Source: Halobacteriovoraceae bacterium (GTDB taxonomy: Bacteria > Bdellovibrionota > Bacteriovoracia > Bacteriovoracales > Bacteriovoracaceae). Taken from it: a stretch of DNA of 64,000 nucleotides. The translations under genes were made by a program, and so were the position numbers. Under the pieces are notes generated by a model that made no database searches, was not told the origin of the DNA, and saw nothing but the letters and a program-made list of their open reading frames with translations. The stretch spans positions 253,696 to 317,695 of the forward strand of contig JACKAK010000007.1 of the NCBI GenBank assembly GCA_020635115.1, written 5' to 3'. Shown here one piece after another: positions 44,579 through 52,908 of the stretch (position 1 is the stretch's first letter; each line of letters begins with the position of its first letter).

Positions 44579-45526
44579 TTATTTTTCACTAAGTATCTTA
44601 TCGAGAAATTTAAAAACTCCGACACTACCTTCTTCCATTTCATTGAGAGAGTGCATAAAACTTTCTAGGTCATAATTATTTGTTTCTAATGCCTCAAGTA
44701 TTTTTTTAGTACCATTGTGTACAACTGAGTGTGGTTTTTCTAGTTCTCTATAACTTCTTAAATGAGAAAAGTTTTTGTCTCCCTCACCCTCATAATACCA
44801 TTTTCCCAATCTGCAATTATGGTAATCAACAAATTGAAATGTTGGACGTTTTTTTAAAATAGAAAGATAAGTATTAATTTTCCAAATGACATGATCTAAT
44901 TTTGCAAGAGTCACAAATACTCGATCACTATTTTTAGTGACATTTTCAAAGGCCAGTTTGTTGATTTGTCTCGTTTGAAGAATATTAAGGCTAAATTCAT
45001 CTAAAACTGAATTATTTTCACTTGATTGATCAAGTGCTCTATTCATATTATCTTCAACTTTCTTAGAACTCTTGCCAATATTTTCAAGAACAGTCTCAAC
45101 ATCACTTACTAATTTTGATGTTTGCTTGGAAAGTTCCTTTACTTCATTGGCAACAACTGCAAAACCTTTTCCGGCCTCACCGGCCCGCGCGGCCTCTATC
45201 GTGGCATTCAGGGCAAGAAGATTCGTCTGTTCTGCTACTTCTTGAATACCTTTTAGAAAATCTGTAACTTTCAAGACACTGTCAATCATCTCGTTTGCAC
45301 TTTGGATGGTTTCACCTAAGACAGTTTTCATAGAGTTACTGTTTTTGACTATTTTATCTGAACTATCCACCAACTTATTAAAATGACCTGAAATCTCACT
45401 ATAACTTCCTTGTGTCTCCCTGTTGTAGGCCACGGATTCAGTAAGATTTTCTTGAATTGTCACAAGACCATCTTTGAGTTTTTCATTAGCAGTTTCTAAT
45501 ATTTCTATAAGTTTATTTTCATTCAT
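44579..45526 (-). CDS. Cytoplasmic methyl-accepting chemotaxis protein with CZB domain
   Basis: No transmembrane segment is present. A coiled-coil signalling domain contains the conserved hairpin tip EVAEQTNLLALNATIEAARA and GKGFAVVANEVKELS. The C-terminal roughly 110 residues are a CZB zinc-binding sensor domain: LDHVIWKINTYLS, DYHNCRLGKWYYEGEG and HSVVHNG supply the His/Cys ligands (one Cys and three His). CZB receptors sense zinc or oxidants such as hypochlorite in other bacteria. At 315 residues it is a short, soluble receptor that would join CheA/CheW arrays. Confidence 0.9.
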   Translation of the reverse strand: MNENKLIEILETANEKLKDGLVTIQENLTESVAYNRETQGSYSEISGHFNKLVDSSDKIVKNSNSMKTVLGETIQSANEMIDSVLKVTDFLKGIQEVAEQTNLLALNATIEAARAGEAGKGFAVVANEVKELSKQTSKLVSDVETVLENIGKSSKKVEDNMNRALDQSSENNSVLDEFSLNILQTRQINKLAFENVTKNSDRVFVTLAKLDHVIWKINTYLSILKKRPTFQFVDYHNCRLGKWYYEGEGDKNFSHLRSYRELEKPHSVVHNGTKKILEALETNNYDLESFMHSLNEMEEGSVGVFKFLDKILSEK

Positions 45527-45562
45527 AAAAATATTATGCAGAAATTCCTAAATATTCACAAG

Positions 45563-46675
45563 TTATTCTGTAATTATTTTGAAAGCTTTAACGAATTCAT
45601 CAACATTAGTTTTTGTTGCAGAAGTTCCCATGAGACCAATTCTCCAAATCTTACCGGCCATAGGTCCAAGACCGGCACCTATTTCAATATTGTGCTGATT
45701 CAACAGGGATGATCTAAACTTAGCATCATCTATTTTTTCTGGTCTTCTAATCGCATTTAGATTTGGCAGACGAACTCCATCTCTCACAAAAAACTCTAGA
45801 CCTATCTTGGCCATTTCATTTTTAAAGTAGTTATGTATTTTAGTATGTTTTATCCATGAATTTTCCAGTCCTTCATCATGTAGTTGAAGAAGAGACTCAT
45901 GAAGTCCATATAAATTGTTAATTGGAGCAGTATGATGATATGATCTTCCCCCATCTCCATTCCAATAAGTAAGGAGAAGGTTCAAATCTAAAAACCAACT
46001 TGGACATGGACTTTTTCTTTTTTGAATTGATTCAATTGCATTGTCACTAAAAGTAATTGGAGCTAGTCCAGGGGGAGCAGAGAGGCATTTTTGAGTACCA
46101 GAGTAAACCACATCTAATTCCCATTCATCTACTTTTAATTCTATTCCTCCCAAAGAGGTAACAGTATCCACAATAGATAAGCAACCAAACTCTTTAGCAA
46201 TTTGTGCAAGGTTTTTAGCATCACTTAACACTCCTGTGGAAGTTTCAGCATGCACCAAAGCAACGGCCTTAACATCTTTTTCTTTTTTTAGTGTTTCTCT
46301 TAGAACATTTGGATCAATCTCTTTACCCCACTCAAAATCCAAAGCAATCGGTTTAGCTTTGATTCTGTTTGCAATATCAAGCATTCTTTTTCCAAATACT
46401 CCATTGATACAGATTACAATTTTGTCATTTTCTTCCAATAAATTGACAAGGGCCATTTCCATTGCAGCTGATCCTGGAGCAGATAGTGGAAAAGTCATTT
46501 TGTTTTTTGTGAGAAACGTTTTTCTTAAAAGATCTTTAGTGTCTTCCATGAACTCTACAAAGCAAGGATCAAGATGACCTATCGTATCTCTGGCCAGAGC
46601 ATCTAAGACTCTTTGAGACACATCACTGGGCCCAGGTCCCAAAAGTATTCTTTTCTTTGGATAGAAGGAGGCCAT
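45563..46675 (-). CDS. Class V aminotransferase, alanine/serine-glyoxylate type
   Basis: ILLGPGPSDVSQRVLDAL is the typical N-terminus of alanine-glyoxylate aminotransferases. VALVHAETSTGVLSD, then IVDTVTSLGG and the Schiff-base lysine in YSGTQKCLSAPPGLAPI follow, and IEIGAGLGPMAGKIWRIGLMG closes the domain. The enzyme moves an amino group between alanine (or serine) and glyoxylate with PLP. It is encoded 46 bases downstream of the fusion that makes and uses glyoxylate, on the same strand, so it probably drains glyoxylate to glycine or feeds it from glycine. 370 residues, usual length. Confidence 0.88.
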   Translation of the reverse strand: MASFYPKKRILLGPGPSDVSQRVLDALARDTIGHLDPCFVEFMEDTKDLLRKTFLTKNKMTFPLSAPGSAAMEMALVNLLEENDKIVICINGVFGKRMLDIANRIKAKPIALDFEWGKEIDPNVLRETLKKEKDVKAVALVHAETSTGVLSDAKNLAQIAKEFGCLSIVDTVTSLGGIELKVDEWELDVVYSGTQKCLSAPPGLAPITFSDNAIESIQKRKSPCPSWFLDLNLLLTYWNGDGGRSYHHTAPINNLYGLHESLLQLHDEGLENSWIKHTKIHNYFKNEMAKIGLEFFVRDGVRLPNLNAIRRPEKIDDAKFRSSLLNQHNIEIGAGLGPMAGKIWRIGLMGTSATKTNVDEFVKAFKIITE

Positions 46676-46690
46676 GTATACTCCAATAGA

Positions 46691-46711
46691 GTGGGCCTAA
46701 AATTGGCCCAC
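46691..46711 (-). promoter_or_regulatory. Intercistronic hairpin between the fusion gene and the aminotransferase
   Basis: A perfect seven-base-pair stem (GTGGGCC with GGCCCAC) and a seven-base loop lie in the 46-base gap. There is no U-run on the minus strand after it, so it is unlikely to be a full terminator. It may tune or process the two-gene mRNA. Confidence 0.4.
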
Positions 46712-46721
46712 CAGTAAAAAA

Positions 46722-49637
46722 TTAAAATTGTGCTTCTTCAGTTGAACCTTTAAGCGCTAAAGTTGAAGCTTTTCCTTGGCTAATAGTTGTAGAAACTGCA
46801 TCAAAATAACCAGTTCCAACTTCTCTTTGATGTTTTGTTGCGGTGTAGCCGATTTCTTCAGCAGCAAATTCAGCTTCTTGTAAAGCAGAGTAGGCAGTCA
46901 TTCCTTCAGTTTTATATTTTTGCGCTAAAGAGAACATTGAGTAATTTAGAGAATGGAAGCCTGCAAGAGTGACAAATTGGAATTTATAACCCATTGCGCC
47001 TAATTCTTTTTGAAACTTAGCAATTGTTGAGGCATCTAATTTCTTTTTCCAGTTAAAAGATGGAGAACAATTGTAGGCGAGCATTTTTCCAGGATTTTCT
47101 TTTTGAATGGCCTCTGCAAATCTTTTTGCATCATCTAAATCAGGAGTTGAAGTTTCACACCAAATAAGATCTGCATAAGGTGCGTAGGCAAGTCCCCTTG
47201 CAATAGCTGTATCAAGTCCATTTTTTATTCTAAAAAAGCCCTCAGGAGTTCTATCTCCTTCAATAAATCTTCTGTCTCTTTCATCAACATCACTTGTAAG
47301 TAAAGTTGCGGCCTGGGCGTCAGTTCTAGCAACCAGAATTGTAGGAACATCCATAACATCGGCGGCCAAGCGGGCAGCAGTAAGTTTTTTAATAAACTCA
47401 GAAGTAGGTACAAGTACTTTTCCTCCTAAATGGCCACATTTTTTTTCACTTGCAAGTTGATCTTCGAAGTGTACACCTGCTGCACCTGCTGCAATCATAG
47501 CTTTCATAAGCTCGTAAGCGTTAAGCACTCCACCAAAACCTGCTTCGGCGTCGGCCATAATTGGAACTAACCAATCTCTAGTGACATTTCCCTCAGTACT
47601 TTCTAGTTGATCACATCTAATTAACGCCTGATTTATTTTTCTCACAACAGATGGAACGCTATCAGCAGGATACAAACTTTGGTCTGGATACATTTCTCCT
47701 GCTAAGTTTGCATCAGCAGCAACTTGCCATCCTGATAGATAAATTGCTTTTAGACCTGCTTTGACTTGTTGAACGGCCTGGTTTCCTGTCAATGCACCGA
47801 GGGCATTTACATAAGAGTCTTCATTGATTGCTCTCCATAAATTTTCCGCACCTAAACGTGCAATTGAATGTTCGATTTTATAAGAACCTCGAAGTTTTAA
47901 AACTTCTGCAGGAGTATAGTCTCTTTTTACTCCTTGCCATCGAGAGTCTTTTTCCCATAATTCTTTTAGTCTTGCAGCTTCTTCCATAGTTTCAATCCTT
48001 TTATTAGTAATTACTCGGTGTGATTCATTTGGTGATACAGTTGTAAGAAATGGGGCCAGTTCTTTCGCCGTAAAGAGAGCTTTGGCCTCTGATGTTATTT
48101 TGCCAAGTCTCAATATTTCATAGTCCAGTGTTTCTTGATCAAGATCTCTTTTTTTGAGTTCTTTTAAAAATTCTCTATATTCTTCATCAAAGAGTTGCTC
48201 TACAAATTCTTGCGTGACAATTTCACCACTTTCTAGTTTTACATTGTAGTGCAACCATTGCCAAACTTGTGCTCTGGAAATTTCTAAAGTTGCTAAATCT
48301 TCCATTAAGTTGTTATGGGCAATACACCCTAGGCCATCACTCCATCCAAGTAAATATGCTATGGCAACTTGAATATTTGTTTTTAATCCGCTTAACGTCC
48401 GAGGGCCACTACCTTCCATAATAAGTTTGTCTTCATCCTTAAAGTTTTTATCAATGAAGTCAATTTGGTTTTTCTTTGGAAAACATTCTAGGGCCGGGCC
48501 AATAAAATAGGGATGTGACACCCAACATCCGTCATGGCCTAATTTAAATTCGTTAGATTTGTCATCAGTCACTTTTTTTGTTTGTTGGGACCTGAGTTCT
48601 TCATCTTTTCCAGGAGTGAAAGCAGACATTCCACCTATGGCAAAGGCCCCATGTTTGTGGCAAATATTAACTAATTTTTTAGCATAATTTTCCATCCAAA
48701 ATTTTTTCATATTGATTTCGGCCCTGTCAGGACTTATTTTATCTGGATGCATTCTTAAGGTTTTTATATCTGAGAAAATTTTATCCCAACGTCCCACATT
48801 CATACCAACAGCGTGTTCTCGAATTTCATAGAGAATTTCTTCAATATTAAACGCTGCAGTTAAGGTTTCTATGAGAAACGTCGCTCTAAGTGTTCCAATA
48901 TTATGGCCAAGTTGTGTCTCTAAATCACTAAAGACAGAATTCCACCAGCGAGCTTCCAAGGGATATTCAATTTTAGGGACGTAAAATTTGGGAGTTTTTT
49001 TTCTTTCAATTAAATTTTGTGCAGATTGATAGAAATTCATCGCCAAGTCAAAAAGCCCAGCTGAGACAAATTCACCGTCAACTTTTACATTATTTTCTTG
49101 TAAATGAAGTCCACGTACTCTAACCATGAGTCCGGCCATATCAGTAGAATCGAGTTGATAAGCTTTGTCTGTACTGGAATTTCGGAAACTCAATTCTCCT
49201 TTAGAAGCACCTATTACATTATAAATACCATCTACTACATTTATCCAAGAGGGCTTCATGGAATCTTCAAAATCCACCATGGCCATGTCAGCTCTAGCGC
49301 CTGCTGAATTTCGAGATAGCATATTGATAACCATTTTAGTATCGTTAACTGGACCTGTAATCTCAACACGTCTTTGTTGCAGATCAGCTGGAATACTTGA
49401 TACTTTCCAGTCTCCCTTTGATTTTGGATCAATTGATTCAGTCTTTGGTAACTTTCCAGAATCATATTCAGCTTGTTTTTTTTGTCTTTCAGCTAATAAA
49501 AATTTTCTCTGATTATCAAACTTTCTATGAAGATGAACGAGTAAATCCTGAAACTCATTTGTAAAAAGACACTTGGATCTATTGTTGTTTGCAATAACAG
49601 ACAACTCTACGTGTCTTGAAAGTGGAACATAGCTCAT
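46722..49637 (-). CDS. Malate synthase-isocitrate lyase fusion (bifunctional glyoxylate-shunt enzyme)
   Basis: A single 971-residue ORF carries both glyoxylate-cycle enzymes. Residues of about 1-530 are malate synthase A-like: MVDFEDSMKPSW, ATFLIETLTAAFNIEEILYE and IGGMSAFTPGKDE are present. Residues of about 545-971 are isocitrate lyase-like: ALTGNQAVQQVKAGLKAIYL, IMADAEAGFGGVLNAYEL, the catalytic EKKCGHLGGK (Cys734) and ARTDAQAATLL. No stop or start separates the two, and both active sites look intact. GGAGG lies eight bases before the ATG. The aminotransferase gene follows in the same direction. A perfect 30-bp palindrome lies 68-97 bases upstream of the start. Confidence 0.92.
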   Translation of the reverse strand: MSYVPLSRHVELSVIANNNRSKCLFTNEFQDLLVHLHRKFDNQRKFLLAERQKKQAEYDSGKLPKTESIDPKSKGDWKVSSIPADLQQRRVEITGPVNDTKMVINMLSRNSAGARADMAMVDFEDSMKPSWINVVDGIYNVIGASKGELSFRNSSTDKAYQLDSTDMAGLMVRVRGLHLQENNVKVDGEFVSAGLFDLAMNFYQSAQNLIERKKTPKFYVPKIEYPLEARWWNSVFSDLETQLGHNIGTLRATFLIETLTAAFNIEEILYEIREHAVGMNVGRWDKIFSDIKTLRMHPDKISPDRAEINMKKFWMENYAKKLVNICHKHGAFAIGGMSAFTPGKDEELRSQQTKKVTDDKSNEFKLGHDGCWVSHPYFIGPALECFPKKNQIDFIDKNFKDEDKLIMEGSGPRTLSGLKTNIQVAIAYLLGWSDGLGCIAHNNLMEDLATLEISRAQVWQWLHYNVKLESGEIVTQEFVEQLFDEEYREFLKELKKRDLDQETLDYEILRLGKITSEAKALFTAKELAPFLTTVSPNESHRVITNKRIETMEEAARLKELWEKDSRWQGVKRDYTPAEVLKLRGSYKIEHSIARLGAENLWRAINEDSYVNALGALTGNQAVQQVKAGLKAIYLSGWQVAADANLAGEMYPDQSLYPADSVPSVVRKINQALIRCDQLESTEGNVTRDWLVPIMADAEAGFGGVLNAYELMKAMIAAGAAGVHFEDQLASEKKCGHLGGKVLVPTSEFIKKLTAARLAADVMDVPTILVARTDAQAATLLTSDVDERDRRFIEGDRTPEGFFRIKNGLDTAIARGLAYAPYADLIWCETSTPDLDDAKRFAEAIQKENPGKMLAYNCSPSFNWKKKLDASTIAKFQKELGAMGYKFQFVTLAGFHSLNYSMFSLAQKYKTEGMTAYSALQEAEFAAEEIGYTATKHQREVGTGYFDAVSTTISQGKASTLALKGSTEEAQF

Positions 49638-49704
49638 ATCTTCTACCTCCGTGAAAGAATGACCTTGGTTTTAAAGCAGGAACATTTTAACCACGTTTAA
49701 TTGA

Positions 49705-49734
49705 AAAGATAAAGCGAAATTTCGCTTTATCTTT
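49705..49734. promoter_or_regulatory. Perfect 30-bp palindrome between divergent genes, probable operator
   Basis: Two 15-base arms, AAAGATAAAGCGAAA and its exact complement, abut with no spacer. The site lies between the fusion gene (start 49637, minus) and the membrane protein gene (start 49827, plus). It could be a dimer-binding operator for a regulator of the shunt, or a hairpin. Its distance to both starts allows it to overlap promoter elements. Confidence 0.6.
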
Positions 49735-49826
49735 GTCAGAAAATGATTAAAAAATTTCAACGCATCTTTCAATGAAGTGTGAAATGAGCTGTGCTAGGGT
49801 GCATCTTACTATTTTGGAGATTTAAA

Positions 49827-51191
49827 ATGAAATTCGCAATCATCGCATTTTTTCTAAGCTTTAATTTGTTAGCAGGTTCAAGACTTTCTGAACTCTACGA
49901 AAAACTTAATGATAAAGATTTTGTCTCAAAAATAACTGAGATACCTCATCACCTAAGAACAGTTTCGGTGATTCATTTTAAAGACGAAAAAATTCCTTTT
50001 GAACTTAAAAAAGTACTCGTTCGTTTGAGTGAATTGGGTTTTGAAATTAACGGAACCTTAATAGAAAAAAATCAATTAAATGGTTACAAAAAGGGAATAG
50101 AGCTACAACTCGAAGATCAAACTCAAAAATATAGAATTTACGATAAATTTCCCAACGAAAAACTAGAGATTTCTAAAAAAATGTTAAACTTATTACCCGG
50201 CAAAACATTTTTTACACATTTGCCAAAAGTTTTTTCACAAGAATGGGAGAGATTGAAATTTTGGAAATGGGATGTGAATCGTAAGACTTTCCTAGTTGAA
50301 GCTTGGATTATGGGAACTGTTCTCAACTCAATTGCGATTAAAGGTATTCAAAATAGTGTAGAAATAAATTATGTAGCACCATACTTAGCTATATGGGCCT
50401 GGGCCTGGGGATTTATAGGAAGTTTAGATAGAGTTAAGAGATTTACTGGTAAATACAAACAAATCCAAAAGATAGAAGAAAACCCTCCTGGTGAACAACT
50501 TATTATCTCTAGCGATACTAAATGGTCTATTCTATCAACATCACTTATCGAATCAGCAATTACGGCAGTTGTGGTAGTGAGTTTATTTGATTTGAGTGTA
50601 ATGAACTTTGCCATAATTGGTAACGGTTTTTTAAGTTCTGTTAAAACAGGGATTGCGAAATCGGGGTTCAATAAAAAGTTTGCTGACCTTGCACATAAAT
50701 CGACAGTTCAATTAGATAAAGCTTCTTCAATGGCACAAGAACATTTACCGATTCTAATACAAAAAAATATCGATTTAATTTTTAGCGAGGTTGATACTAA
50801 TAAAAAGAAAAAAATCTTAGAGGCCCGTGAAAAGGCATATGATTTTGTAGTAGGTGAAAAAATAACGATGAAACAAAAGGAATATGCTAAAAAATATATT
50901 GATTTGAAAGTAAGTTCTTTAGAATTGATGCGTAAGGGAATCTTCACTATGAGAATTTCCTCGAACTATATATTAGCTTCATTGAAAATGCTTCATTTAA
51001 TGACTCCAATTGCTTTGTTATATTTGGATTCAATGGCCGCACATTCTTTTACAATCGCTGGTTGGGTTGGGCTAGGTATGGTCAGCATTTGGGGACTTTT
51101 AGAAAGTTACAATTTTACTTGGTTTAGAAAGATGAAAACCTACTATCATACTAGGTTTTATAAAACATGTAGTGAAAAATTCATCAAATAA
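49827..51191 (+). CDS. Hypothetical exported/membrane protein
   Basis: I do not recognise the family. A signal peptide is likely (MKFAIIAFFLSFNLLAGSRL). A mixed soluble part of about 130 residues follows. Hydrophobic segments lie near residues 155-200 and 235-270, and a pair lies near residues 385-430 before a basic tail. The frame is open upstream to 49791, but GGAG (49816-49819) seven bases before the ATG at 49827 and the signal peptide favour that start. It is divergent from the glyoxylate fusion, sharing the palindrome region; a functional link is not shown. Confidence 0.75.
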   Translation: MKFAIIAFFLSFNLLAGSRLSELYEKLNDKDFVSKITEIPHHLRTVSVIHFKDEKIPFELKKVLVRLSELGFEINGTLIEKNQLNGYKKGIELQLEDQTQKYRIYDKFPNEKLEISKKMLNLLPGKTFFTHLPKVFSQEWERLKFWKWDVNRKTFLVEAWIMGTVLNSIAIKGIQNSVEINYVAPYLAIWAWAWGFIGSLDRVKRFTGKYKQIQKIEENPPGEQLIISSDTKWSILSTSLIESAITAVVVVSLFDLSVMNFAIIGNGFLSSVKTGIAKSGFNKKFADLAHKSTVQLDKASSMAQEHLPILIQKNIDLIFSEVDTNKKKKILEAREKAYDFVVGEKITMKQKEYAKKYIDLKVSSLELMRKGIFTMRISSNYILASLKMLHLMTPIALLYLDSMAAHSFTIAGWVGLGMVSIWGLLESYNFTWFRKMKTYYHTRFYKTCSEKFIK

Positions 51192-51251
51192 TTTGAATAT
51201 ATCTCACTGGTATCGTCGATAAAAAACGCCTCTCTAACAAAAAAGTTGAAG

Positions 51252-52520
51252 TTATTGAAAATTCATTGGTACCCACTTAGAGTTCAAAAATCCGCATACT
51301 TGGAGGATTTTAAGCTTAAAATACTGCATATTCCTATAACCATAAGCTCTTTTCTTTATTGTTTTGATGACGTTGTTTATTCCTTCTGAAAGTGATGAGG
51401 TAACAGGGTATTTGAAGTAGTTTCTGAATGTATCCCATCCATCATCAAACGTTTTCCACCATTTTTTTAGTTCATAGAAGATCCCTGCTTGATTTATCCA
51501 TTCCCCCATCTCTTCAAACTTTGCTCTTGCTTCCGGAGCTGAAGCAGATTCAAATATCTGGTGCATACCTTCTTTAATGAGTTCTAGGTAAACAAAATAT
51601 TCATTATCTCTCATGACTTCCCGAATATGCCGGTTCTCAGCTTTTGTTCTTCGATCAGATTTTTTAGTGAATAACTGTTTAAATTTGCCACGAGTCAGTC
51701 TCTTTTGTTCTCCTTTGCACATGTGCTCATTTAACCACTGTCTCTCACTATTAATATAGTTTTGAAACGTCTGCATGATATGAAAACGATCCCATACAAA
51801 AATAGCGTTGGGACAGTTCTCTTTCACGCTAAGTTTATATCCATCAAACTGATCTGCCGCTACAACTTCAATCTCTTCACAGCGCTCTTTTCCCATGACA
51901 TGAAAAAACTCATTAAGTGCTTCTTTAGAGCGGCTTTCAGACACCCAAATAACCCTCCTAGTGTCCAAGTCACAGATTATCGTGAAAAAGCGTTTATCCC
52001 TGGACTCTTTGGCATGATACTTTTTCTTTCTGGCATAGACTTCGTCTACACAAATCCTCCTGACCTTTGGGATCTTGTAGTGTTGAAACATCCGCTTCAT
52101 TCTTTTAAAATCAAACCGCCACATACTCATAGGATCATTGCCAGTGAACTCAGCGGCCCGAGAGACTGGAGTAATCTCACAAAGACGTCCTAACCACCAA
52201 GCATATTCCTCGGTTACGTGCGGAGTCTCCTCAGAGATCCAGTCAATTTTAGAAGTTCTAATTTTTTTACAATTACCGCATCGATGCTTAGTTCTTTTAA
52301 AGATGTAGTATCCCTTAAAACCATGAATATCCATTGTGCGAACTTTGACTTTATGCTCGCTAACTTTGGCTGCATCAAGCTCATGACAACACCTGGAACA
52401 CTGTTTAACTTCACGTCCATCTTTGATAAATATCTCAATAAAGCCTTTATCTAACCACTCTTTAGTGTCTGTCACGTCAAAACCAGGGATGCAGTAACGG
52501 TGAATACGTCGTAAACTCAT
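51252..52520 (-). CDS. ISL3-family transposase
   Basis: The layout is that of ISL3-type DDE transposases. An N-terminal zinc-ribbon region (CSRCCHEL and HRCGNCKKIRTSK) is followed by the DDE core: RRICVDEVYARK, VVAADQFDGYKLSVKENCPNA, VWDRFHIMQ, and SSLSEGINNVIKTIKKRAYGYRN carrying the last acidic residue. 422 residues, intact. Short CCTCTCT sequences occur in inverted orientation near 51229 and 52550, but I could not define convincing terminal repeats or a target duplication, so only the gene is annotated. Confidence 0.92.
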   Translation of the reverse strand: MSLRRIHRYCIPGFDVTDTKEWLDKGFIEIFIKDGREVKQCSRCCHELDAAKVSEHKVKVRTMDIHGFKGYYIFKRTKHRCGNCKKIRTSKIDWISEETPHVTEEYAWWLGRLCEITPVSRAAEFTGNDPMSMWRFDFKRMKRMFQHYKIPKVRRICVDEVYARKKKYHAKESRDKRFFTIICDLDTRRVIWVSESRSKEALNEFFHVMGKERCEEIEVVAADQFDGYKLSVKENCPNAIFVWDRFHIMQTFQNYINSERQWLNEHMCKGEQKRLTRGKFKQLFTKKSDRRTKAENRHIREVMRDNEYFVYLELIKEGMHQIFESASAPEARAKFEEMGEWINQAGIFYELKKWWKTFDDGWDTFRNYFKYPVTSSLSEGINNVIKTIKKRAYGYRNMQYFKLKILQVCGFLNSKWVPMNFQ

Positions 52521-52562
52521 AGTTCAATCCTTTGAAAAATTAAGTATAAAGAGAGGATAACA

Positions 52563-52826
52563 ATGAAGTTTAAATCGTATAAGAGAAAAGAAGGCCCATG
52601 TAGAATAGGGTCTATTGAGATGCCCAAATTAAGATTGAAACATTCAGATTTTTTTGAAGAAATAAGGGATCAAATTCCTGATAAAGATTATAAGGAATGG
52701 GAAGAAGATGCATTATTCTTTTTGTTTTTAAAACCTGAGATGGACCTGGACAACTTAAGACCTGAAAATATTGACGAGTATGCTGAGTCAATTATTGGTT
52801 TCCCTAAAATCAACTTTTTTGATTAA
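52563..52826 (+). CDS. Small hypothetical protein, 87 residues
   Basis: Soluble, acidic in its C-terminal half, with no recognised domain. Features are an N-terminal basic KFKSYKRKEG stretch and an EWEEDALFFLFLKPEMDL segment. A GAGAGG ribosome site six bases upstream supports the start. This site lies in the inverted CCTCTCT sequence next to the ISL3 transposase gene, so the gene may be expressed from a promoter at the element edge, or may simply lie beside it. Confidence 0.6.
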   Translation: MKFKSYKRKEGPCRIGSIEMPKLRLKHSDFFEEIRDQIPDKDYKEWEEDALFFLFLKPEMDLDNLRPENIDEYAESIIGFPKINFFD

Positions 52827-52908
52827 GATCCTAAAAAACGAATTAATTTCTTTAGAGGAGTATTGTTTTTCCATCTAAAGTCTTGGTATTTCATCCCGAT
52901 TAGATCTT

